A DNA stretch of 64,000 nucleotides from an uncultured Pelagibacteraceae bacterium (GCA_902634935.1 CACPMF010000001.1:1-64000); one strand, 5' to 3'; numbered from the stretch's first letter, positions 47,491 through 58,755 are shown. A program made the numbers and translations. The notes: generated by a model from the letters alone, not told the origin.

Positions 47491-50034
47491 GTGGAACAAA
47501 ATAATCGATATAATTTTAAGATTGTAGAAAATAAGTGGCAAAGTTTTTGGGAGATAAATAAATCTTTCAAGACCTTACTAGATAAAAAAAAAAAAAAATT
47601 TTACTGTCTTGAAATGTTTCCTTACCCATCTGGCAAAATTCACATGGGTCATGTAAGGAATTATACAATTGGAGATGTTCTATCACGATATAAAGCTCTA
47701 CAAGGATATAACGTTCTTCATCCCATGGGATGGGATTCATTTGGTTTACCGGCAGAAAATGCTGCTAAAGAAAATAATTTAGACCCAAAAGATTGGACTG
47801 AAAAAAATATATCAATCATGAAATCACAGTTAAAAAGGTTAGGTCTCTCAATAGATTGGGATAGAGAAATTTCAACATGCAGTGAAGATTATTACAAACA
47901 CCAGCAAATGTTTTTTTTAGAGATGTACGAAAAAGGTTTAGTATACAGAAAAGAAAATTTTGTAAATTGGGACCCTGTGGATGAAACTGTTTTAGCAAAT
48001 GAACAAGTTATTGATGGTAAAGGCTGGAGATCGGGAGCTATTGTACAAAGAAAAAAACTAAATCAATGGTTTTTTAATATTTCAAAATTTTCTGAAGATT
48101 TATTAGCTGATCTTGATGAACTTAAAAATTGGCCTAACAAAGTAAAAGTTATGCAGCAAAATTGGATTGGAAAATCATTTGGCTGTGAACTGAATTTTAA
48201 AATAGAAGGTGATTTACCAATTAAAAATATAAAGTGTTTTACAACAAGGCCTGATACATTATTTGGATTTTCTTTTTTGGCTATTTCACCAGATCATCCG
48301 ATATCTAAACATTACGAAAATGATCCTGAATTTATAAAGTTTAAAGAAGAATGTTCTAAGACTGGTACTACAGAAGAGTCTTTAGCCTTAGCTGAAAAGA
48401 TAGGTTTTAAAACCAATTTAAAGGCAATAAATCCTTTTAAAGAGAATGAAAAGGTCCCAGTTTACTTCGCTAATTTTGTGCTAATGGACTATGGCTTCGG
48501 TGCAGTTTTTGGTTGTCCTGGACATGACCAAAGAGATTTTGATTTTGCTAAGAAATATAATCTTTCAATTAAAACAGTAGTTAAACCAAAAAATGCGGAA
48601 AATTTTGAGGTAATGACTGAGGCATTTTCTGGAGAAGGTATCATTATTAATTCAGAATTTTTGGATGGTTTGGAAGCACCAGGAGAATCAGTATTAAAAG
48701 CTATAGAAATTTTACAAAATAGAAAGCTCGGAAATCAAAAAATTAATTTTAGATTAAAAGATTGGGGTGTATCAAGACAAAGATACTGGGGATGCCCAAT
48801 ACCAATTGCTTACGATGAGAATGGAAAAATTAAAACTATTCCAAAAGATAATCTGCCTGTAAGACTTCCAGAAAACATAAATCTCAACTGCAAAGGAAAT
48901 CCTCTAGATAACGATAAAAATTGGAAGACAGTTACTATAGATGGAAAGAAATATTTTAGAGAAACAGATACTTTAGATACTTTTGTAGACTCTTCATGGT
49001 ATTTTTTGAGGTTTTGCTCACCAAAAAATAGTGAATACGGTTTCGATTTTGATGAAATTAATTATTGGATGCCAGTTGATCAATATATTGGTGGTATCGA
49101 GCATGCAATACTACATTTGTTATATTCAAGATTTTTTATGAGATCTATAGCTTACAATAACGATAAGTTTAAATTTAAAGAGCCTTTTGAAGGTCTTTTT
49201 ACGCAGGGAATGGTTTGTCACGAGACATACAAAGATGAAAATAACAATTGGTTAAGTCCAGAGGAAGTAGACACTAAAGAAGGAAATTATTTTACTAAAA
49301 AAAACCCGATATCAAAAGTCATAGTTGGTCCATCTGAATCAATGTCGAAATCAAAAAAAAATGTAATTGATCCTGAAAGTATAATTAATAATTACGGTGC
49401 TGATGCTGTAAGATTTTTTATTCTTTCAGATAGTCCACCAGCGAAAGATGTACAATGGTCTGAACAAGGAATGGTATCAGCATATAAGTTTGTACAGAAA
49501 TTTTGGGGTTTACATCTGAAAATTAAAAAAAAAATAAATCTTAAAAATAAAGACCAGGATGATGAAATTTTAAAAAAGTTCACAAACCAATTAATTCACA
49601 AAATTACTCAAAATTTAAATAATTTTAGTTACAACGTTATTATTGCTAATATGCATGAGACTTATAACTTCCTAATCAAATACCTTGATAAAAAATTAAA
49701 CTCAGAAATTCTTAATGAGTGCTACGAGAAAATTTTAATTACATTTTCTCCAATTTTACCTCATATAATAAATGAATGTCAGGAAGAGATGGGTTATAAA
49801 AATTCAAGTTTTTGGCCTGCAGTTAAAAAAGAATACTTAGAAAACAATAAAATTGATTACGTAGTTCAAATTAATGGAAAAAAGAGATCGGTAATTAATG
49901 CTGACAAAGATCTTGGGCAAGAAATACTATTTGAGCTTGTTAAAAAAGATAAACTGTTAGATAAATATTTAAAAAATTTATCTGTAAAAAAAATTATTTT
50001 TGTAAAGAATAGATTAATGAACATACTGGTATGA
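47491..50034 (+). CDS. leuS: Leucyl-tRNA synthetase
   Basis: An 847-residue class I aminoacyl-tRNA synthetase. HIGH motif as HMGH in [20 protein letters not shown], a CP1 editing domain ([29 protein letters not shown]), KMSKS as MSKSKKN in [17 protein letters not shown], and the C-terminal domain ending [13 protein letters not shown]. Start is GTG at 47491. Near the start a run of about 15 A residues encodes consecutive lysines, a possible slippage site. Overlaps lptE by 4 bases. Confidence 0.97.
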   Translation: MEQNNRYNFKIVENKWQSFWEINKSFKTLLDKKKKKFYCLEMFPYPSGKIHMGHVRNYTIGDVLSRYKALQGYNVLHPMGWDSFGLPAENAAKENNLDPKDWTEKNISIMKSQLKRLGLSIDWDREISTCSEDYYKHQQMFFLEMYEKGLVYRKENFVNWDPVDETVLANEQVIDGKGWRSGAIVQRKKLNQWFFNISKFSEDLLADLDELKNWPNKVKVMQQNWIGKSFGCELNFKIEGDLPIKNIKCFTTRPDTLFGFSFLAISPDHPISKHYENDPEFIKFKEECSKTGTTEESLALAEKIGFKTNLKAINPFKENEKVPVYFANFVLMDYGFGAVFGCPGHDQRDFDFAKKYNLSIKTVVKPKNAENFEVMTEAFSGEGIIINSEFLDGLEAPGESVLKAIEILQNRKLGNQKINFRLKDWGVSRQRYWGCPIPIAYDENGKIKTIPKDNLPVRLPENINLNCKGNPLDNDKNWKTVTIDGKKYFRETDTLDTFVDSSWYFLRFCSPKNSEYGFDFDEINYWMPVDQYIGGIEHAILHLLYSRFFMRSIAYNNDKFKFKEPFEGLFTQGMVCHETYKDENNNWLSPEEVDTKEGNYFTKKNPISKVIVGPSESMSKSKKNVIDPESIINNYGADAVRFFILSDSPPAKDVQWSEQGMVSAYKFVQKFWGLHLKIKKKINLKNKDQDDEILKKFTNQLIHKITQNLNNFSYNVIIANMHETYNFLIKYLDKKLNSEILNECYEKILITFSPILPHIINECQEEMGYKNSSFWPAVKKEYLENNKIDYVVQINGKKRSVINADKDLGQEILFELVKKDKLLDKYLKNLSVKKIIFVKNRLMNILV

Positions 50035-50513
50035 AAAAAAAAAAAATTATTTTATCTCTTTTTTTCCTTTTATTTTTTTTAAATGGATGTGGATATAAAC
50101 CAATACTTAAAGGAATAGATTATGACTTTACAATTAAAGTTGGAAGCAATACTGGAAATAAAAAAATTAATTCACAAATTGAAAATAAAATTAGGATAGT
50201 AGATGGAGCAAAAAGAACTTTTAACCTTGATTTTAGTTCGAAAGAAACAAAAAATATACTTTCCAGAGACTCAAAAGGAGATCCGAATATTTTAGAGTTA
50301 GTAATTAATATAAATTATAAATTAAGTGAGAATGGAAAAATATTAGTTCACAGAAGTTATACTCAAAGATCAACATATAATAATATAACAGATAAATTTG
50401 AATTGAGTAAATCAGAGGAGATTTTAAGAAATAATCTAGTTGAAAATTTAGTGTCTGACATTATTAATTCTGCATCAAATTTAATACTAAACCCAATGAT
50501 TAATGATAATTAA
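50031..50513 (+). CDS. lptE: LPS assembly lipoprotein LptE
   Basis: A 160-residue lipoprotein with lipobox FLNGC (cysteine about residue 20) and the N-terminal GCGYKPIL typical of LptE. Mature sequence includes [28 protein letters not shown]. LptE plugs the LptD barrel and guides lipopolysaccharide to the outer leaflet. Position between leuS and holA is conserved in proteobacteria. The coding sequence starts with ATG followed by 13 A residues. Overlaps holA by 11 bases. Confidence 0.88.
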   Translation: MKKKKIILSLFFLLFFLNGCGYKPILKGIDYDFTIKVGSNTGNKKINSQIENKIRIVDGAKRTFNLDFSSKETKNILSRDSKGDPNILELVININYKLSENGKILVHRSYTQRSTYNNITDKFELSKSEEILRNNLVENLVSDIINSASNLILNPMINDN

Positions 50514-51477
50514 ATCTTTTGAAGTTAACAAAGCTAAATTTTTAAACTTTAGATCAATTCTTTTATATGGCCTTAATAAAGGTTTTAAAGAGGAGGTAAT
50601 AAAAACCAATATTTCATTACGTTTTTCAGGAGAAATATTGCGTTATGAGGAATCAGAGGTACTAGAAAACAGAGACACCATTCTTGAAGGTTTTATAAAT
50701 GGATCATTATTTGGTGAGATGAAGATGATGATTATTTCAAGATCTACTAACAAGATACTTAATTTTATAGAAGAATTTTTAGAGAGAAATATATCAAACG
50801 TACAAATAATATTAAACTCTGAAAACTTAGATAAAAAATCAAAGCTGAGAGCTTTATTTGAAAAAGATAAAAAATTAGCATGCATACCATTTTATGAAGA
50901 CAACAATCAAAGTCTAAATATTTTTGCAATTAAATTTATAAAAGAAAAAAATATAAAAATTTCACAAGAAACTACAAATTTAATTGTAGAAAGAGCACGA
51001 GGAGATAGAGGTAATTTAAATAATGAACTTCAAAAGTTAGAAGCTCTATCTTTAACAAGAAAAAAAATCACACAGGAAGATGTTTTTAATTTAACCAATC
51101 TTGCAGAAGATTATGGAATATTTGAACTCGTAGATAATTATTTAGCAAAAAATAAGGTAAAGGTTTCAAAAATTCTAAATGAAAATAATTTTGTAAATGA
51201 TGATAGCATTTTAATACTTAGAACCTTGCTAAATAGGTCAAAAAGGCTTTTAAAATTAAAGAATATTCAAAAAGAAAAAAATAACATTGATGAAGTAGTT
51301 TCATCATATAAACCTCTAATATTTTGGAAAGAGAAAGATTTGGTAAAACAACAAATTAAAAATTGGTCTGAAAATGAGATTAAAGAAAAAATTTACCAAA
51401 TATCTAATTTGGAAATTTTGATCAAAAGAAATACGTCTTCTATAAATCTTGTATCAGACCTAATTAGCAATTATTAG
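50503..51477 (+). CDS. holA: DNA polymerase III delta subunit HolA
   Basis: A 324-residue clamp-loader subunit that opens the beta clamp. Its sequence begins with LLYGLNKGFKEEV (the family's phosphate-loop-like LLxGxxxxL region), with LIVERARGDRGNLNNELQKLEAL and a C-terminal all-helical collar. Divergent from E. coli HolA, so the call leans on gene order leuS-lptE-holA and on length. Ends tail-to-tail with parB with a 4-base overlap. Confidence 0.9.
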   Translation: MIIKSFEVNKAKFLNFRSILLYGLNKGFKEEVIKTNISLRFSGEILRYEESEVLENRDTILEGFINGSLFGEMKMMIISRSTNKILNFIEEFLERNISNVQIILNSENLDKKSKLRALFEKDKKLACIPFYEDNNQSLNIFAIKFIKEKNIKISQETTNLIVERARGDRGNLNNELQKLEALSLTRKKITQEDVFNLTNLAEDYGIFELVDNYLAKNKVKVSKILNENNFVNDDSILILRTLLNRSKRLLKLKNIQKEKNNIDEVVSSYKPLIFWKEKDLVKQQIKNWSENEIKEKIYQISNLEILIKRNTSSINLVSDLISNY

Positions 51478-52322
51478 TAGTTTTCCTTGATTATCTTGAT
51501 TAATCGATCAAGTTGATCAACACCTTTATACTCAAAAATTAATGTACCAGTATTATTTTTTTTATTATTCAAAAATACTCTCATACCAATTTTAGAACTT
51601 AGTTGATTTTCAATATCTGTTGAATTTGGATCTTTTGATTTTTTGGAATTTTTATTGCTCTTTACCAATCTCGCAAGAGCTTCTGCTTGTCTTACTGATA
51701 ATTTTTTTCTTATTATTTTCTCAGCTAATAACTCAGAGTTATCTAAGCCAACTAAAATCTTGGCATGACCAGGAGATATTTTGTCATTGATAATGTGCTC
51801 AATCACCTTAGCTGGAAGATTCAATAATCTTATGCAATTAGATATATGGGCTCTACTCTTCCCAATAAATTTCGCAACTTTGTCTTGATCATAATTAAAT
51901 TCATTAATTAATTTTTGATATCCTTCGGCTTCTTCGATGGGGTTAAGATCTTTTCTTTGAACATTTTCAACTATTGCAAATTCAAGAGATTTAAGATTAT
52001 CCACATTGAGAATTACTGCTGGAACTTCGTGTAAGCCAGCATTTTGGGCTGCTTGCCATCTTCTTTCTCCTGCAATCAATTCATATTTGTCATTGCTTTC
52101 TTCTGATACTCTTACAATTATTGGCTGAATAATTCCTCTTTCACGAATTGATGCCGTGAGTTCTTCTAAGCTATTTTTGTCAAAGTTTTTTCTTGGTTGA
52201 TATTTGTTTGGAATAATAGAACTAATCGAGATTTTATTGTTTGAAATCTTTACATCGCTATCTCCAATCAATGATGATAAGCCTCTTCCTAATCCTTTTT
52301 TATTTTTAAACGGATTTATCAT
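51474..52322 (-). CDS. parB: Chromosome partitioning protein ParB
   Basis: A 282-residue centromere-binding protein. The N-terminal domain has IIPNKYQPRKNFD, RGIIQPIIVR and the CTP-binding GERRW motif (LIAGERRWQAAQNAG); the central helix-turn-helix follows ENVQRKDLNPIEEAEGYQKL and includes FIGKSRAHISNCIRLLNLP. The C-terminal dimerisation region is present. It binds parS; candidate sites lie 1.4-1.7 kb away. Overlaps parA by 4 bases. Confidence 0.97.
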   Translation of the reverse strand: MINPFKNKKGLGRGLSSLIGDSDVKISNNKISISSIIPNKYQPRKNFDKNSLEELTASIRERGIIQPIIVRVSEESNDKYELIAGERRWQAAQNAGLHEVPAVILNVDNLKSLEFAIVENVQRKDLNPIEEAEGYQKLINEFNYDQDKVAKFIGKSRAHISNCIRLLNLPAKVIEHIINDKISPGHAKILVGLDNSELLAEKIIRKKLSVRQAEALARLVKSNKNSKKSKDPNSTDIENQLSSKIGMRVFLNNKKNNTGTLIFEYKGVDQLDRLIKIIKENY

Positions 52323-53119
52323 GCAGCTGTCTCAATTTCTTTTTCTTGTTCTAAAAATTCTTCAGTGAAACTGAAATACGCTTTACTACCTGGACAAAGC
52401 TTATCGTAGATTAACACTGGAACTCCATGAGAGGGCGCCTCTGACAACCTTACATTTCTCGGCACTGCTGTGTTGTAAACTTTTTCTTTAAAAAAATTTC
52501 TAGCTTCCGTCTCAACCTGACTGGACAACTTATTTCTCTTATCATACATCGTAAGAAGGATACCTCTTATCTCAAGGATAGGATTTAAATTCGATTTAAT
52601 CCTCTCAATAGTTTTCATTAATTGAGTAAGGCCCTCTAAGGCGAAAAACTCTGTTTGAAGTGGCACTACCAAAGCATCAGAGGCTACTAATGCCATAATT
52701 GTGAGAAGACTAAGAGATGGGGGGCAGTCAATTAGTATATAATGATATGATGCTCTAGAATCATTTAAAATAGACGCTAATTCATCTTTTAATTTAAATG
52801 CTCTTCGGCTGTCACCAGCAGTTTCAACCTCAAGTCCTGATAAATCTACGTTGGAAGTAATAATATCTAAGTTTTCAAATTGAGTTTTTTGTATCACATC
52901 AGATATTTTTTTGTTTCCATTTAAAACACTATAAATTGTATTATCAGATGGACCTGAGTTGGATAATCCAAGACCTGTTGTTGCATTTCCTTGTGGGTCA
53001 AGGTCGATTACAAGAATTCTTTTTTCTTTAAGTGACAAACCAGCGGCCAAATTAATTATTGTTGTTGTTTTCCCTACTCCACCTTTCTGATTTATAACTG
53101 AAATAATTTTTCTATTCAT
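52319..53119 (-). CDS. parA: Chromosome partitioning ATPase ParA
   Basis: A 266-residue deviant Walker-type ATPase. The P-loop with the signature lysine, KGGVGKTTT, is at residues 12-19; ILVIDLDPQGNATTGLGL and LIDCPPSLSLLTIMALVASDALVVPLQTEFFALEGL follow. It moves ParB-parS complexes apart after origin replication. Located between rsmG and parB, with 4-base overlaps on both sides, as in other alphaproteobacteria. Confidence 0.97.
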   Translation of the reverse strand: MNRKIISVINQKGGVGKTTTIINLAAGLSLKEKRILVIDLDPQGNATTGLGLSNSGPSDNTIYSVLNGNKKISDVIQKTQFENLDIITSNVDLSGLEVETAGDSRRAFKLKDELASILNDSRASYHYILIDCPPSLSLLTIMALVASDALVVPLQTEFFALEGLTQLMKTIERIKSNLNPILEIRGILLTMYDKRNKLSSQVETEARNFFKEKVYNTAVPRNVRLSEAPSHGVPVLIYDKLCPGSKAYFSFTEEFLEQEKEIETAA

Positions 53120-53754
53120 ATTTTTTTAAGATTTGATATTTTCACAATGATAGATTCATCGTTGGTTAAACTTTTCCTCTCTTCATAATCAAATTTCCAA
53201 TTTTTCATTGCTTCTTTTAAAATCTTCTTTCCGCTTTTTCCTAAAAATAAAATTATGTATTTAAAATTTTTGAAATTTGTTTTAGCAATTTGAAAAATTA
53301 CTGGCAAAGGTTTAAAGGCACGCGAAATTATGACGTCTGTAATTAAATTTTTTTCATTAAAAATATTTTTTTGATAAATTTCCGCATCAAGTTTAAATTT
53401 TTTAGTCATATCTCTTAAAAAATTACTTTTATGATAGCTTTTTTCATAAAAAATCACTTTAAATGTAGGCTTTTTCGAACTCATAATAATACCCAGAACA
53501 ATTCCTGGTAAACCTGCCCCCGACCCTAAGTCGGTACAGGTTTTAATGTCTTTTTTATTAATAAAATCAATAGTTTGTAAGCTATCACCAATATGTCTTG
53601 ATTTTATTGAGCTTTCTGTGCTTTTGCTAATTAAGTTTATTTCCTTATTTTTCAAAATTATGTCTTTTGAATATTCATTTAACTTTTCGAGTGTTTCACA
53701 TGAAACATCTAGATTAAACTTTGGGACTGTTTTTAAAAAATACGAATCAATCAA
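53116..53754 (-). CDS. rsmG: 16S rRNA (guanine527-N7)-methyltransferase RsmG
   Basis: A 212-residue SAM-dependent methyltransferase (GidB). The SAM loop [15 protein letters not shown] is clear, as are [10 protein letters not shown] upstream and [14 protein letters not shown] downstream. It methylates G527 of 16S rRNA. A near-consensus parS palindrome lies within its 5' part (53692-53707). Overlaps mnmG by 4 bases and parA by 4 bases. Confidence 0.95.
   Translation of the reverse strand: MIDSYFLKTVPKFNLDVSCETLEKLNEYSKDIILKNKEINLISKSTESSIKSRHIGDSLQTIDFINKKDIKTCTDLGSGAGLPGIVLGIIMSSKKPTFKVIFYEKSYHKSNFLRDMTKKFKLDAEIYQKNIFNEKNLITDVIISRAFKPLPVIFQIAKTNFKNFKYIILFLGKSGKKILKEAMKNWKFDYEERKSLTNDESIIVKISNLKKI
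53692..53707. promoter_or_regulatory. parS-like ParB binding site 1
   Basis: TGTTTCACATGAAACA differs from the bacterial parS consensus TGTTTCACGTGAAACA at one central base. It lies inside rsmG, less than 0.6 kb from the start of parA. Known parS sites cluster near parAB and the origin, and this matches. Confidence 0.85.
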
Positions 53755-55622
53755 GCTATATGCTTAATAGACTTTCTTTTAAGATGAGACAATAAAATAT
53801 ATACAGCTGCAGGCGTTATCCCATCTATCCTAAGGGCTTGACCCATTGTTTTAGGCTTTATTTTCTTTAATTTTGATTTAACCTCATTTGATAGTCCTGA
53901 GAAACTGTCATAATTAATATTGTCTGGGATTATAAAATTTTCATCTCTTTTAAAAGCTAAAATATCAGCTTTTTGCTTCTTCAAATAACCTTTATAATGA
54001 GAGTTTATTTCTAATTGTTCGTCTATTTCACGTGAAATACACGGTATTTCTGGCCATATTTCCCTTATTTTACTCATATTAACGGATTTTTGACCTAATA
54101 TTTGGAACGCAGTTCTACTAACCCCGTCCTTTGCAATATTTATACCATAATTTTCAACTTTAGATGGGGTAATATGTAATTTTGACATCTGATTTTCAAT
54201 TTTTGTTAATTGAGAATGTTTTTCTCTAAATATTTGAGCTCTGGCTTTATGAACAACTCCCAAATTAATTCCTTTTTGAGTTAATCTGACATCTGCGTTA
54301 TCTGACCTAAGTGATAATCTATACTCAGCTCTTGAGGTAAACATTCTATATGGTTCTGCTACACCCTTTGTGACCAAATCATCTATCATTACTCCAATGT
54401 ATGCATCTGATCTATCAAGTATAAAAGGTTCCTCACCTTTAATAGATAGAGCAGAATTTATTCCAGCGATTAAGCCTTGAGCAGCAGCCTCTTCATATCC
54501 GGTTGTCCCATTTATTTGACCAGCAAGATAGAGATTTTTAATTTTTTTAGTCTCTAAAGTTAAGAATAGCTCTCTTGGATCAATATAATCGTATTCAATA
54601 GCATACCCAGGCCTTAATATTTTTACATTATGTAAACCATTGATTTTACTACATATTTCTTGCTGTATCTCAGATGGTAATGAAGTTGAAATGCCATTTG
54701 GATATATAGTATTATCATTTAGGCCTTCTGGCTCTAAAAAAATTTGGTGTCGCTTCTTATCAGCGAATTTTTTTATTTTATCTTCTATAGATGGACAATA
54801 TCTTGGACCTACTCCTTGGATGCTACCAGAATACATTGCGCTTCGTTTAATATTTTTGGAAATGATTTTATGAACTTCCTCATTGGTATAAGTCATTCTG
54901 CAAGAGATTTGTTTATTTAAATTTTTTTTGGTTAAGAAAGAAAAAAAATATGGATCTTCGTCTGCATGTTGTGCTTCTAAATTTTCAAAATTGATTGTTC
55001 GTGCATCTAATCTTGGTGGAGTCCCAGTTTTTAATCTACCAACCTTAAAATTAAACTTTTCTAGCTGTTCACTTAAACCTGTTGATGGTTTTTCATCATA
55101 TCTACCTGCAGGGGTTTTTTTCTCCCCAATATGTATAAGACCATTCAAAAATGTGCCAGTTGTTAGAATTATCTTAGATGATCTGATATCTTTACCAGAT
55201 TGAGTATTAAAGCCAATTATAGCATTATTTTCGAAAATAAACTTAATTACAGGATCAGAATAAATGCTTAAATTACAGTAGTTTACAAGTTTTTCTTTCA
55301 TATATTTTTTATATAATGATCTATCACTTTGGGTTCTAGGTCCTCTAACAGCAGGGCCTCTACTTCTATTTAAGAGCCTAAATTGTATTCCTGACTTGTC
55401 CGCAACTTCTCCCATAACACCGTCTAATGCATCTATTTCTCTGACCAAATGACCTTTACCAAGTCCACCAATTGCAGGATTGCAGGACATTTCTCCTATA
55501 GTTTCAAATTTATGTGTGAATAAGGCAGTGTTAACTCCCAATCTTGCAGATGCTGCTGCTGCCTCACAACCAGCATGCCCACCCCCAATAACTACTACAT
55601 CAAACGATAACTCATTTTTCAT
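53751..55622 (-). CDS. mnmG: tRNA uridine 5-carboxymethylaminomethyl modification enzyme MnmG
   Basis: A 623-residue FAD protein (GidA). The FAD loop is [21 protein letters not shown]; also seen are [13 protein letters not shown]-like [66 protein letters not shown] and the C-terminal helical domain. With MnmE it makes cmnm5U34 in tRNA wobble positions. A second parS-like palindrome lies within its 3' half at 54024. Overlaps rsmG by 4 bases. Confidence 0.97.
   Translation of the reverse strand: MKNELSFDVVVIGGGHAGCEAAAASARLGVNTALFTHKFETIGEMSCNPAIGGLGKGHLVREIDALDGVMGEVADKSGIQFRLLNRSRGPAVRGPRTQSDRSLYKKYMKEKLVNYCNLSIYSDPVIKFIFENNAIIGFNTQSGKDIRSSKIILTTGTFLNGLIHIGEKKTPAGRYDEKPSTGLSEQLEKFNFKVGRLKTGTPPRLDARTINFENLEAQHADEDPYFFSFLTKKNLNKQISCRMTYTNEEVHKIISKNIKRSAMYSGSIQGVGPRYCPSIEDKIKKFADKKRHQIFLEPEGLNDNTIYPNGISTSLPSEIQQEICSKINGLHNVKILRPGYAIEYDYIDPRELFLTLETKKIKNLYLAGQINGTTGYEEAAAQGLIAGINSALSIKGEEPFILDRSDAYIGVMIDDLVTKGVAEPYRMFTSRAEYRLSLRSDNADVRLTQKGINLGVVHKARAQIFREKHSQLTKIENQMSKLHITPSKVENYGINIAKDGVSRTAFQILGQKSVNMSKIREIWPEIPCISREIDEQLEINSHYKGYLKKQKADILAFKRDENFIIPDNINYDSFSGLSNEVKSKLKKIKPKTMGQALRIDGITPAAVYILLSHLKRKSIKHIA
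54024..54039. promoter_or_regulatory. parS-like ParB binding site 2
   Basis: TATTTCACGTGAAATA is a perfect 16-bp palindrome that matches parS at 14 of 16 bases; the two changes are symmetric (positions 2 and 15). It lies 332 bases from site 1, inside mnmG. Symmetric deviation suggests it is under binding constraint. Confidence 0.7.
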
Positions 55623-55698
55623 GCCATTAATTTATTATCGTTATTAGATTTTACAAGATACTTGTTATTAGACTTTCTGCGGTTTTCTTAATTGATAA

Positions 55699-57030
55699 TT
55701 ATTTACCTATACAGAAATCGTTAAAGATGGATCCGAGTATTTCTTCAACATCTACTTTTCCAACTATTAATCCTAAATGTCTAACTGCTAGTCTTAAGTC
55801 TTCTGCAGCTTTATCAAATTCCTCTTCTGAGTTTTTATCTTGAAAAGTTTTTAAATGATAAATGCATTTCTCAATATTGTCTCTATGCCTGCTTCTTGTA
55901 ATTATAATATCGTTTGATGAAATAAATTTATTTTCTAATTTTTTTTTTATTTCATTAATAAGTAAATCTATATTTGTATTTTCTTTAACTGATATAGATA
56001 TTGGATTTAATTTTCTAATTTCTTCATTTAGTTTGCCATCGATATTATCCAATTTATTAACAACAATAATATTCTTATCCTGGCTCAATGCACTTAAAAA
56101 GCTTTGAAAATCAACACTTTTTGGCTCTAAGACTATAATATTTAAATCTGCTTCATTCGCATTTTTAAGACTTAACTTTATTCCTTTTCTTTCTATTTCA
56201 TCTTTAGAATCTCTAATGCCTGCTGTGTCAGATAATATGACTGGATATCCATCTAAATTTAAATGTGTTTCTATAACATCTCTTGTTGTCCCAGCTATTT
56301 CAGACACAATTGCTACTTCACGGTTTGCTAAATGATTAAGGAGAGAAGATTTGCCTACATTTGTAGGTCCAATTATGGATATTTTAAATCCTTCTCTTAT
56401 TCTTTCTCCAACTCTTTGATCATCCAATAACTTCTCTAGATCGGCCAAAGCTTTAGCTGTATCTGCTTTTATTCCATCTAAGATTTCAATTGGTAGATCT
56501 TCATCTGGAAAGTCGATTTTAGCTTCAATCTTAGATAAAACTTTAATAAGAATTTGCCTAAGAGTTTCAAATATTTTTGAACTTTTACCTTCCATAATTC
56601 TTATAGCCTGCTGCCTTTGAATCTCTGTTTCAGATGAAATTAAATCCGATATACCTTCAGCTTTCATCAAATCTATCTTTCCATTCTGAAATGCAATTTT
56701 TGTAAATTCTCCTGGCTCTGCTAACCTACAATCATCAAACTTTGAAATTGAAGCTTGTATAGCATCTATAACTGCTCTACTGCCATGAACGTGAAATTCA
56801 GCCATATCTTCACCAGTATAACTATTTGGTCCAGGAAACCATAATACTATACCCTCGTCTATCAATTCATTTGTGTCGTAATTAAAAAGTTTTTTTAATG
56901 TGGCTACTCTTGGATTTGGTAGATTTGTTTGAGATAATTTTTTAATAATGTCTCTAGTATTTTTTCCAGATACTCTAATAACTGCTAAACCAGATATTCC
57001 AGGTCCTGATGATAAAGCATAAATATTCAT
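55699..57030 (-). CDS. mnmE: tRNA modification GTPase MnmE
   Basis: A 443-residue GTPase with an N-terminal folate-binding domain (MNIYALSSGPGISGLAVIRVSG), helical domain and inserted G domain (IIGPTNVGKSSLLNHLANRE, GTTRDVIE, DTAGIR, NKLD) and the C-terminal CIGK whose cysteine is needed for tRNA modification. It partners MnmG. The 76-base gap to mnmG holds no clear terminator. Full length. Confidence 0.97.
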   Translation of the reverse strand: MNIYALSSGPGISGLAVIRVSGKNTRDIIKKLSQTNLPNPRVATLKKLFNYDTNELIDEGIVLWFPGPNSYTGEDMAEFHVHGSRAVIDAIQASISKFDDCRLAEPGEFTKIAFQNGKIDLMKAEGISDLISSETEIQRQQAIRIMEGKSSKIFETLRQILIKVLSKIEAKIDFPDEDLPIEILDGIKADTAKALADLEKLLDDQRVGERIREGFKISIIGPTNVGKSSLLNHLANREVAIVSEIAGTTRDVIETHLNLDGYPVILSDTAGIRDSKDEIERKGIKLSLKNANEADLNIIVLEPKSVDFQSFLSALSQDKNIIVVNKLDNIDGKLNEEIRKLNPISISVKENTNIDLLINEIKKKLENKFISSNDIIITRSRHRDNIEKCIYHLKTFQDKNSEEEFDKAAEDLRLAVRHLGLIVGKVDVEEILGSIFNDFCIGK

Positions 57031-57072
57031 TTAAATTCATTTATATATAAAAATTTGTTTTATTATATAATT

Positions 57073-58755
57073 TTATCTTTTGTAAACTTCTAAAAGAGAT
57101 CTACCAAAATTACTTGCAAATTTTTTTGAGTCAAACAATGGTGTATTTAAAATTCTATCAAATATGTCTTTTCTTAAAATTGAAAGTTGATTAATGTTAT
57201 TTGAAAGTTCTAATGCTTTTTCTATATATTCTTCCGAATTTTTTAAAATTAATTGATCGAGGTTAGCATTTTTAAGAATGCTTGAGCCGCATCTTGAATT
57301 GAAATTATATCCTAGAACAGTCAATACTGGTATTCCACACCATAAAGCTTCGAATGATGTTGTAACTCCATTGTAAGGGAATGTATCTAATGCAATATCA
57401 ATTTTTTTATATAAATTTAAATGCTCCTTTAAACTAGGGTAGTCTGCCCTATTATAGAATTCAATTAAATCGTAAACTTTATTTTTTTTGAAGATCTCTA
57501 TAATTCTTTTAGGAAAACAATTATTTGATGATTTAAGAATTAATTTTGCATTCTGAGTTTTTTTTAGGATCTCAGACCATGCATATGCAGTTTCATCAGA
57601 AATTTTGAGAAAATTATTGAATGAACCATAAGTAATATAATTATTTTTTTTTGCAGGCGTTTCACTAAATTCTCTTTTAAAATCGAACCCTGAATGAGCA
57701 TTCCATATGTTATTTAATTTGATAATTTTTTCTGAGTAAAATCTTTCTTCATCTTTTATAAGATGATCATCAGCAATTAAGTAATCTATATTTTTAAATC
57801 CGATAGTATTACAATAAGCAAGCCACGTTATTTGCAAAGGAGACACTCTAGATTTAAATATTTCGATTCTTTTGCTAGATGTTAGGCCACCTATGTCTAT
57901 TAATATTTCTATTCTCTCTTTCTGGATTTGTTCGATAACTTCTTGATTATTTAAATTAGAAATATTGGACCATTTTTCTGAACTATCTTTGATTTCTTGA
58001 GATGACTCATCAAATTGTTCAGAAAACGAAAAGATATAAGTTTCAAATTTACTTCTATCTAAATATTTGAGTAATTTTTTGACAAAAAATGTAACAGAGT
58101 GATATCTACTAAAGTCTCTCGATACTAAGCCAATTCTAATTTTGTCATTTTTTTTGAAATTTATTTCAGACAAATGTTTTGCATTATTTAAAACAAAATG
58201 TTTTTCAAGTTTTTTTGAATATTCATAAAAATTTTCTTGTTTCCAGTTTGAGGTGTAATTATTTATAAATGCATATCTTGCAATTATTGATTTATTTTTT
58301 GGATTTATATGGACTATTTTTTCCATATTTTTTTTTATTTTTGGAACATCAACAAAATATTTATATAATTCTATTCCATTAACTAATAATTTTTCATTAT
58401 TATTAAAATTTTCAATTGCTTCTCTGTAATATGTCTGAGCTTTAAGAATATTCTTAGATAATTCTTTTATCAAATTTACGTTAGCTGTGCTAATCGAAAT
58501 CATATTACATAAAGAATCCAAACCATGTATAGTTTTTTTTTCTTTTAGATATGCATCTTCAAAATCTAACATGGAAGATAAAATATCTTTTTTTTCTTTA
58601 TTTATTTTTAGAATTTTACATAACCCTAACAAATTTGATAAGCCCGCTGGTCTTTCTGTTGTATTTGTTTTTGCGTTTGCAACTTTTAAGGCAGCTTCGT
58701 ACTCTTTTTTAGTGAAGAGTAACTTTATTTCTTCGATTATAGATCTGCTTATCAT
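57073..58755 (-). CDS. SPINDLY/OGT-like glycosyltransferase family 41 protein
   Basis: A 560-residue protein. The C-terminal ~360 residues carry the glycosyltransferase 41 core: RIGLVSRDFSRYHSVTFFV, LIDIGGLTSSKRIEIF, SPLQITWLAYCNTIGFKNID, TYGSFNNFLKISD and ALDTFPYNGVTTSFEALWCGIPVLTVLG. The first ~190 residues are helical with weak tetratricopeptide character. In related proteins the enzyme moves GlcNAc or fucose to Ser/Thr; here donor and acceptor are unknown. It interrupts the conserved mnmE-rho order of the origin block. Confidence 0.85.
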   Translation of the reverse strand: MISRSIIEEIKLLFTKKEYEAALKVANAKTNTTERPAGLSNLLGLCKILKINKEKKDILSSMLDFEDAYLKEKKTIHGLDSLCNMISISTANVNLIKELSKNILKAQTYYREAIENFNNNEKLLVNGIELYKYFVDVPKIKKNMEKIVHINPKNKSIIARYAFINNYTSNWKQENFYEYSKKLEKHFVLNNAKHLSEINFKKNDKIRIGLVSRDFSRYHSVTFFVKKLLKYLDRSKFETYIFSFSEQFDESSQEIKDSSEKWSNISNLNNQEVIEQIQKERIEILIDIGGLTSSKRIEIFKSRVSPLQITWLAYCNTIGFKNIDYLIADDHLIKDEERFYSEKIIKLNNIWNAHSGFDFKREFSETPAKKNNYITYGSFNNFLKISDETAYAWSEILKKTQNAKLILKSSNNCFPKRIIEIFKKNKVYDLIEFYNRADYPSLKEHLNLYKKIDIALDTFPYNGVTTSFEALWCGIPVLTVLGYNFNSRCGSSILKNANLDQLILKNSEEYIEKALELSNNINQLSILRKDIFDRILNTPLFDSKKFASNFGRSLLEVYKR

